A stretch of DNA of 18,334 bases from positions 6,810 to 25,143 of the forward strand of contig DCLG01000084.1 of NCBI GenBank assembly GCA_002320935.1, written 5' to 3'. Shown here in pieces: positions 13,915 to 18,334 of this stretch. Source of the stretch: Pedobacter sp. UBA1654. GTDB taxonomy: Bacteria > Bacteroidota > Bacteroidia > Sphingobacteriales > Sphingobacteriaceae. Position 1 is the stretch's first letter, and each line of letters starts with the position of its first letter. The translations under genes and the position numbers were made by a program. The notes under the pieces were generated by a model. The model saw only the letters and a program-made list of their open reading frames with translations. It was not told the origin of the DNA and did no database searches.

Positions 13915-14337
13915 ATGAAAAAACTACTACTATTCGCTTTTACATTATTGTTGTTTGCCGGCACCGCCAGAGCTCAGGACAAAGGGGCAATTCTTAAGGT
14001 CCTGCAAATGCAGGAACAGGCCTGGAATGAAGGTGATATTGATCGCTTTATGGAAGGATACCTGAAAAGCGATTCGCTGATGTTTGTGGGTAGTAGCGGG
14101 CCCACTTATGGTTACGAAACCGTAAAAGCCAATTACAGGAAAAACTACCCAGGTAAAACCGGCATGGGGAAACTAACCTTTACCATTAAAAAGGTAGAAC
14201 TGATTTGCGGCGATACTGCCTTTGTCATGGGCGGCTTTCACTTGAAGAGAGACCAGGATGAACCCAAAGGTCATTTCACCCTGATCTTTAAAAAGTTTTC
14301 CGATGGCTGGAAGATCGTTTCCGATCACAGTAGTTAG
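13915..14337 (+). CDS. Exported SnoaL/DUF4440-like (NTF2-fold) protein
   Basis: A 140-residue protein with a cleavable signal peptide (MKKLLLFAFTLLLFAGTARA, cleavage after ARA-Q). The mature domain of about 120 residues fits the cone-shaped NTF2/SnoaL fold as in DUF4440: LKVLQMQEQAWNEGDIDRFM (28-47), GPTYGYETVKANYRKNY (62-78), then beta strands ending FTLIFKKFSDGWKIVSDHSS. The family often binds small ligands or subunits, and no catalytic residues can be assigned. It stands alone between divergent and convergent neighbours. Another ATG seven bases upstream is out of frame. Its stop lies inside a perfect inverted repeat shared with the convergent gene. Confidence 0.85.
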   Translation: MKKLLLFAFTLLLFAGTARAQDKGAILKVLQMQEQAWNEGDIDRFMEGYLKSDSLMFVGSSGPTYGYETVKANYRKNYPGKTGMGKLTFTIKKVELICGDTAFVMGGFHLKRDQDEPKGHFTLIFKKFSDGWKIVSDHSS

Positions 14338-14350
14338 CTTCAGCTAACTA
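14331..14350. repeat. Perfect 8-bp inverted repeat spanning both stop codons of convergent genes
   Basis: TAGTTAGC and GCTAACTA pair perfectly around a TTCA loop. The left arm contains the TAG stop of the SnoaL-like gene (14335-14337). The right arm contains the minus-strand TAG stop of the cupin gene (14348-14350). There is no T-tract on either side, so it is not a classical terminator, though it could still stop or stabilise both transcripts. Confidence 0.55.
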
Positions 14351-15229
14351 ACGGGGCAGGTTTTTAGCCAGCGCCCGTTCAGCACGTTTAATAGCAAGCT
14401 TTTCGCGCCATCTTGCATATGGTGCTTTAAAGATCATTTTAATGACGCTGTCTATACCACCTTTAACCACAAGGTTGCCAACACTCTGTGCCTTTCTTTT
14501 CAGGGATCTGTCCCAGGCACGAAGGCTCAAGGAGAAAGAGCCATCTACATAGCGCATCCAGTGCCACATACCGCTAGGCATAAACAAAGTGTCACCATGC
14601 TCCAGGAATAGTTCATAGCCTTCCACACCTTCAAGAGCCGGAAACTTTTTCGTATCCGGATTGCTTACATCATAATCCTCTAACGCGTATGTTGCGTTAG
14701 GTATACAGTACAGGCGTTCTTTCCATTTGTTATCAAACAAGATGACGTGCTTTCTCCCACCAAAATGCGTGTGGAAGATGTGCGCCAGGTCAATGTCATA
14801 GTGGAGGAAAGTGACTGATTTAGAGCCACCAAAGAACATGGTCGGCATGCTTTCAATGAAACCGCCTGTCAGATCTTTCGGGATCACAATATCATCAACC
14901 ATGCTTGGCGCATGTTTAAAGAGGTTAAAAAGAAATATTCTAAGTTCAGTAGGTTTAGATTTGATCAGGTCCAGGTAATCACCGAATTTCATGGTTGCGA
15001 CAGAGGCGTTGATTGGCTTACTCGGATCAGCTTTGGAATTATCCATCAGGTTTACCGTAACATCACCTGCAATAGATTTCAGGTATGCTGTTGTCCACTT
15101 TTCCCGTGCAGGCCAGGATTTTGTAAGTCCTTTTATGATCAATGGTTTACCTGCCTCCAGATAGTTCTTCTTAAAGTCGGCCGGACTGATCTGTTCAACC
15201 GTATCAACAGGCCTAAGTTTAAAGCTCAT
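14348..15229 (-). CDS. Cupin_8/JmjC-type Fe(II)/2-oxoglutarate hydroxylase-like protein
   Basis: A 293-residue cytoplasmic protein of the cupin-like (Cupin_8/JmjC) group. The N-terminus has the characteristic KPLIIKGLTKSWPAREKW (28-45). The iron site is present: H143-Y-D145 in FLHYDIDLAH and a distal His223 in the FMPSGMWHWMRY segment (216-227). The GGRKHVILF strand (157-165) resembles the part of the family that binds 2-oxoglutarate through a lysine. Known relatives hydroxylate proteins or small molecules; this substrate is unknown. After about residue 245 comes a basic, helical tail (KRKAQ... to ...AKNLPR) that is not part of the usual core. The gene is alone on its transcript, with a good -7 element upstream at 15253-15260. 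Confidence 0.85.
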   Translation of the reverse strand: MSFKLRPVDTVEQISPADFKKNYLEAGKPLIIKGLTKSWPAREKWTTAYLKSIAGDVTVNLMDNSKADPSKPINASVATMKFGDYLDLIKSKPTELRIFLFNLFKHAPSMVDDIVIPKDLTGGFIESMPTMFFGGSKSVTFLHYDIDLAHIFHTHFGGRKHVILFDNKWKERLYCIPNATYALEDYDVSNPDTKKFPALEGVEGYELFLEHGDTLFMPSGMWHWMRYVDGSFSLSLRAWDRSLKRKAQSVGNLVVKGGIDSVIKMIFKAPYARWREKLAIKRAERALAKNLPR

Positions 15230-15252
15230 ATTATAAAACTTGTGTGTGATGG

Positions 15253-15260
15253 CAAAGTTA
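15253..15260 (-). promoter_or_regulatory. -7 promoter element (TAACTTTG) of the cupin-like hydroxylase gene
   Basis: On the minus strand TAACTTTG fully matches TAnnTTTG and ends 23 bases before the ATG at 15229, giving a leader of about 20 bases. The -33 element is not clear. Confidence 0.5.
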
Positions 15261-15428
15261 ACTTAAATATATTCTCTGTAAACAGCTGAAATGTTGATGG
15301 AGCATCATTAAAACGAGCCAAGGTGGGATTGCAGGATAACAAGGCCTTGACAGGGGGTTTAATGTTAAAGCCAGGACAACATCTGATGAAGTTCAATTCT
15401 GGGATAACATTAACTTAGCTTAAAAGCT

Positions 15429-15436
15429 TATCTTTA
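15429..15436 (+). promoter_or_regulatory. -7-like element (TATCTTTA) three bases before the DUF5655-like gene
   Basis: TATCTTTA matches TAnnTTTG except for the final base. It ends three bases before the ATG at 15440, the same spacing as the element upstream of the DUF4286 gene. If used, the transcript would be leaderless. Confidence 0.35.
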
Positions 15437-15439
15437 GGT

Positions 15440-15811
15440 ATGGCAAACGTTACCCTGCAGGATCCTCAACTGGCTGAATTTCTCAGCAGGAAATCTCCAC
15501 ACAGTCGTATGCTGTTTTCCCATTTGGTTGAGGCTTTTGATGAGATCGGAGTGGTAGAGGTTTATGCTACTAAAACGATGGTCGGTTTCAGACGTAAAAG
15601 GAACTTTTCCTATATCATACAATTTGGAAAAGGCTTTATAGACCTGCTGCTACCTTTTAAGGAGCCTTATGAAGATAATCTATGTTTCCGGAAGATCAGT
15701 TCCCTGCCGGGAGAAAATACCTTTAACCACCATGTTCGGATTATGGAAGCAGCGGACATCAATGAGGAGGTCCGTTTTTACATGAAGAAAGCTTTTGATT
15801 CAGGAGCTTAG
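15440..15811 (+). CDS. DUF5655-like small protein
   Basis: A 123-residue soluble protein without signal or membrane segments. The layout SPHSRMLFSHLVEAFDEIG (19-37), then a VYATKTMVGFRRKRNFSYII segment (41-60), then FIDLLLPF and a C-terminal helix (NEEVRFYMKKAFDS) resembles DUF5655. This short domain of unknown function occurs alone or fused to other domains. The Thr-Lys-Thr followed by the Phe/Arg-rich strand is the most family-like part. The assignment comes from memory of the pattern and is moderate. The stop overlaps the stop of the convergent SDR gene by three bases (TTAG), so there is no intergenic space for a terminator. Confidence 0.7.
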   Translation: MANVTLQDPQLAEFLSRKSPHSRMLFSHLVEAFDEIGVVEVYATKTMVGFRRKRNFSYIIQFGKGFIDLLLPFKEPYEDNLCFRKISSLPGENTFNHHVRIMEAADINEEVRFYMKKAFDSGA

Positions 15812-16593
15812 GTCACGTTAGCCTTGCGGATGTATTTTGAAAAGCGTGCTGGCAGCAATCTTTTGAACAAGACCCCCTTTACTTCTTTGCCACCAATATA
15901 AACCTCTTCTTTTTTCTGATCAATGGCTTTAACGATTTCTGCGGCACATGCTTCCGGCGACATACCATTTGCCTGTGCTTCATCCATAGTACCTTGTGGC
16001 GTGCCGTCAGCAGTTAAGGCATTCAATGTGACATTGGTCTTGATGTAGCCAGGGCAGGCGATGGTGATGTTTACATTTTTGTCATAAACCTCAGAACGTA
16101 AGGAGTCAAAATAACCGTGCAGTGCATGTTTCGACGCTGCGTAAGCAGAGCGAAAGCGGGTGCCGAATTTTCCTACCAGCGAGCTGATGCAAACGATATG
16201 GCCACCACCTTGTGCGATCATGGTAGGCAGTACAGCTTTGCTAAGTGCAACCGTTCCCCAGAAGTTTACGCGCATAAGTCTTTCTTCAGTAGCGGCTGAG
16301 GTGTCAATGGCCAGGCTGCGCTGACTGATGCCACCGCTGTTAATCAGCAGGTCGATGCGGCCAAAAATCCTGATCGCATCTGCTGCTTTTTGAGGCAGTG
16401 ATTCTGTGTTTTCCAGGTCGAATGAAAGTACATGTACCAGGGCAGGGTTTTTACAGGCCATTTTGACGCGGAAAAGCTCGTCGCGGTTGCGTGAAGAGAT
16501 GATCAGCTTTGCGCCTTTTGCGCTATAGTTATATGCGAGTGCTTCTCCGATGCCGGAGGATGCGCCAGTGATCCAAACAACAGTATTCTTCAT
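15808..16593 (-). CDS. Short-chain dehydrogenase/reductase (SDR)
   Basis: A 261-residue classical SDR with a Rossmann fold. The cofactor motif is TGASSGIG (9-16). SSRNRDEL (33-40) after beta-2 has the basic residues that favour NADP(H). Asp59 in SFDLE fits the adenine contact, and NSGG (85-88) stands in for the usual NNAG. The active site is complete: Asn110, the Ser pair at 137-138, Tyr151 and Lys155 (YAASK), followed by CPGYIKT (184-190). It resembles the DHRS7-like branch; the substrate is unknown. The C-terminus (KRLLPARFSKYIRKANVT) is basic and lacks a clear membrane helix. It starts 16 bases after hemW on the same strand and is probably co-transcribed, with no obvious metabolic link. 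Confidence 0.92.
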   Translation of the reverse strand: MKNTVVWITGASSGIGEALAYNYSAKGAKLIISSRNRDELFRVKMACKNPALVHVLSFDLENTESLPQKAADAIRIFGRIDLLINSGGISQRSLAIDTSAATEERLMRVNFWGTVALSKAVLPTMIAQGGGHIVCISSLVGKFGTRFRSAYAASKHALHGYFDSLRSEVYDKNVNITIACPGYIKTNVTLNALTADGTPQGTMDEAQANGMSPEACAAEIVKAIDQKKEEVYIGGKEVKGVLFKRLLPARFSKYIRKANVT

Positions 16594-16609
16594 GGTATTG
16601 GTCTAAAGA

Positions 16610-17752
16610 TTATAAATGGCCTTCCGGTATCAAAAATAGCTCAGAAGCTATGTAATCAGCAAAATACTTTCCATCATGTGTAAGTTTCAGGGTATCTGCC
16701 TCAAGTTGTAGCCAGTTACGTTCCATAAAAGGCTGAATATTCTTCATGGTATCCTGAAGGTAAGCAGGACCATACTGGTTTTTAATCTTGTTGAGATCCA
16801 CCCCCCACATGGTGCGTAACGAAGTCATCATGTACTCGTTAAACCTGTCGTACTGATCCAGCTCTTCCACGGTTTCAGCAAGTTTGCCGTTGCTCAGGGC
16901 CGTTAGATACTGCGCATTATTGGCGATGTTCAGGTACCGGTTGGTGCCGTCAAATCCATGTGCCGAGGGACCGATGCCCAGGTATGGCACACCACGCCAG
17001 TAGTTGGTGTTGTGAACGGCATATTTTCCAGGTATGGCAAAGTTGGATATTTCGTAGTGCTCAAAGCCAGCTGCGGACGTTTTATTGATCAGCATCTCAA
17101 ACTGATCGGCACTTTGTTCATCATTTAAAGGAACTTGCTTGCCACGTTTGATGGCACTTGCCAATGCGGTTCTGGGTTCAATGGTTAGGGAATAAGCAGA
17201 GATATGGGGGCTTTCGAGTTCGAGCGCTTTTTGTATGTTGCTTTGCCACTTTTCATTGGTGAGTAGCGGATAGCCGTAGATCAGGTCGATGCTTAGGTTT
17301 TCAAATCCGGCATCCTGACTGCGTTTCACGCAGGTTTCTGCTTCAGTCGCATTGTGTGCCCGGTTCATCCAGATCAGGTCTTCATTGAAGAAGGATTGTA
17401 TACCAATGCTGAAGCGGTTTACCGGCAGTTGGCGAAGTTCCATAATCTTTTTCGCATCTAAATCATCCGGGTTAGCTTCCAGCGTGATTTCTGCATCATG
17501 AGCCACGGAAAAGTGCTGGGTGATGGTGTTGAAAATCTTATGGAGCGCAGCAGCGGTAAGTACCGAAGGTGTTCCACCACCGAAGTAGATGCTTCCGATC
17601 TGCGCGCCGGCAAGGCGTTCCTTTTTGAGCATCAGCTCCGCACAAATAGCATCGACCATCTCATCCATGTATTTCATGGAGGTAGAGAAGTGGAAGTCGC
17701 AGTAGGTGCAAGCTTTTTTACAGAAGGGGATGTGGATGTAGATTCCGGCCAT
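16610..17752 (-). CDS. hemW: Radical SAM heme chaperone HemW
   Basis: A 380-residue radical SAM protein of the HemW group, formerly annotated as oxygen-independent coproporphyrinogen oxidase. The N-terminus starts directly with IYIHIPFCKKACTYCDF, giving the [4Fe-4S] ligands C11, C15 and C18. GGGTPS (58-63) is the SAM-binding glycine motif. The HemW-typical HNTNYW (247-252) is present, close to the heme-binding HNxxYW pattern, and GIGPSAHGF (259-267) follows. The short N-terminus separates it from true HemN. It is thought to bind heme and insert it into respiratory enzymes, which suits an organism with heme-copper oxidases. It leads a minus-strand pair with the SDR gene and has a full-match -7 element upstream. 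Confidence 0.95.
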   Translation of the reverse strand: MAGIYIHIPFCKKACTYCDFHFSTSMKYMDEMVDAICAELMLKKERLAGAQIGSIYFGGGTPSVLTAAALHKIFNTITQHFSVAHDAEITLEANPDDLDAKKIMELRQLPVNRFSIGIQSFFNEDLIWMNRAHNATEAETCVKRSQDAGFENLSIDLIYGYPLLTNEKWQSNIQKALELESPHISAYSLTIEPRTALASAIKRGKQVPLNDEQSADQFEMLINKTSAAGFEHYEISNFAIPGKYAVHNTNYWRGVPYLGIGPSAHGFDGTNRYLNIANNAQYLTALSNGKLAETVEELDQYDRFNEYMMTSLRTMWGVDLNKIKNQYGPAYLQDTMKNIQPFMERNWLQLEADTLKLTHDGKYFADYIASELFLIPEGHL

Positions 17753-17769
17753 GTTTTGTATTGATTCGA

Positions 17770-17777
17770 CAAAGGTA
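17770..17777 (-). promoter_or_regulatory. -7 promoter element (TACCTTTG) of hemW
   Basis: On the minus strand TACCTTTG fully matches TAnnTTTG, 17 bases before the hemW ATG at 17752. The nearest upstream TTG is about 27 bases away, more than the usual -33/-7 spacing. Confidence 0.5.
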
Positions 17778-17881
17778 GGACTATTAGCAGGGGAATGCGT
17801 TTAGCAATCTAATTGATTGGTCAAATTTGAGAGCGGCGTATAATCTCAATAACAATCTGATTCAAATTTTAAGGGGATTAC

Positions 17882-17920
17882 ATGACATTAGTGATTATTT
17901 TGCGTTCTTTAAGAAATTGA
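17882..17920 (+). CDS. Putative 12-codon leader ORF overlapping the rarD start
   Basis: ATG at 17882 opens a 12-codon frame (MTLVIILRSLRN) ending in TGA at 17918-17920. It is preceded by AAGGGG, a Shine-Dalgarno-like stretch that is rare in this phylum. Its stop shares three bases with the proposed TTG start of the transporter gene (TTGA). It may be a coupling leader peptide or a chance ORF. Confidence 0.25.
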   Translation: MTLVIILRSLRN

Positions 17921-18334
17921 AAAATCTAAAATATTACCTCGCTGCCATACTCGCATTCTCCATCTGGGGCTTTTTTAGTCTGGTACTGAAACCTTTGCAT
18001 GCATACGCTTCAATAGATATTCTGTTCTACAGGGTATTCAGTTGTGCTGCGATCATGTGTTTGATCTCCATCCTTTTCAAAAGGCGTAAGATCAAGGAGA
18101 ACTTCGAATTGTTTAAAGCTTTACCCATTAAACGTAAAAGGCAAATGCTTGGGCTAAATATTGCATGCAGCGTTTTCTTAACGGTCAACTGGTTCTCTTT
18201 TATCTATGTAATGAACCACGTTAGTGTGCGGGCGACTTCATTAGCCTATTTAGTGTGCCCGATCCTTACAACGCTACTTGCATATTTTATGTTACGGGAG
18301 AAATTAACCCGCGTGCAGTGGCTTTCTGTTGCAT
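17917..18334 (+). CDS. rarD: RarD-type EamA/DMT-superfamily transporter, 5' part
   Basis: The first 139 codons of a membrane transporter that runs off the window. No ATG fits the N-terminus. The best start is TTG at 17917, giving MKNLKYYLAAILAFSIWGFF, which matches where RarD-type proteins begin. Visible helices are at about 5-22, 33-52, 76-96 and 100-123. RarD-like signatures include SIWGFFSLVLKPL (15-27), DILFYRVF, VNWFSFIYVMNHVSVRATSLAYLVCPI and LREKLTRVQWLSVA. EamA proteins move small metabolites; the substrate of RarD is not established. A -7-like TTATTTTG lies at 17895-17902 and a short leader ORF overlaps the start. The unusual start might instead reflect a frameshift in this copy, but nothing upstream in frame looks like transporter. 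Confidence 0.8.
   Translation, partial: MKNLKYYLAAILAFSIWGFFSLVLKPLHAYASIDILFYRVFSCAAIMCLISILFKRRKIKENFELFKALPIKRKRQMLGLNIACSVFLTVNWFSFIYVMNHVSVRATSLAYLVCPILTTLLAYFMLREKLTRVQWLSVA

Noticed and set aside
15280..15428. Possible small RNA or small gene in the gap between the cupin-like and DUF5655-like genes.
   Set aside because: No convincing ORF, hairpin plus T-tract or internal promoter/terminator pair was seen.
17810..17832. Short palindrome TTGA-TTGG-TCAA upstream of rarD as an operator.
   Set aside because: Only a four-pair stem in AT-rich DNA; no second copy or symmetry to support a binding site.

Overview
The window reads as chromosomal DNA of a Bacteroidota bacterium, most likely a Sphingobacteriaceae member (Pedobacter/Mucilaginibacter-like). 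The assignment rests on several points: the order of the cytochrome oxidase genes, the presence of families common in this phylum (DUF4286, DUF2461, DUF420, a VWA/MoxR pair), several TAnnTTTG promoter -7 elements typical of Bacteroidota, A-rich rather than Shine-Dalgarno leaders, and moderate GC. There are no rRNAs, tRNAs, CRISPR arrays or insertion sequences, and no gene-free stretch longer than about 210 bases.

Region 1 (1-4168, + strand) is the distal part of an aa3/caa3-type cytochrome c oxidase operon. It holds the C-terminal end of heme o synthase, two successive subunit III-like proteins, a small subunit IV, a SCO-family protein, and a five-helix DUF420 (CtaM-like) protein. A small exported CxxC protein and a DUF2461 protein follow, probably from their own promoter. 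The SCO protein has lost all three copper ligands. The DUF420 protein carries a canonical EF-hand loop in a predicted periplasmic loop.

Region 2 (4233-5430) has an OmpA-type lipoprotein and, convergent to it, a DUF4286 protein. A strong bidirectional terminator separates them.

Region 3 (5639-9904, + strand) is a tight three-gene operon: an S9-type peptidase lipoprotein, a two-TM sensor histidine kinase and an OmpR-family response regulator. The S9 protein lacks the catalytic Ser (replaced by Gly) and the catalytic His, so it looks like an exported pseudo-peptidase linked to a two-component system. I consider this the most interesting system in the window.

Region 4 (9922-13767, - strand) is a VWA protein, a MoxR-like AAA+ ATPase and a membrane-anchored metallophosphoesterase, spaced like one operon. 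Region 5 (13915-17752) has mostly single genes in alternating orientation: an exported SnoaL/DUF4440-like protein, a JmjC/cupin_8 hydroxylase, a DUF5655-like protein, then hemW followed by an SDR oxidoreductase on the - strand. The window ends inside a RarD-type EamA transporter that appears to start at TTG. Several promoters sit so close to their start codons that the transcripts may be leaderless.
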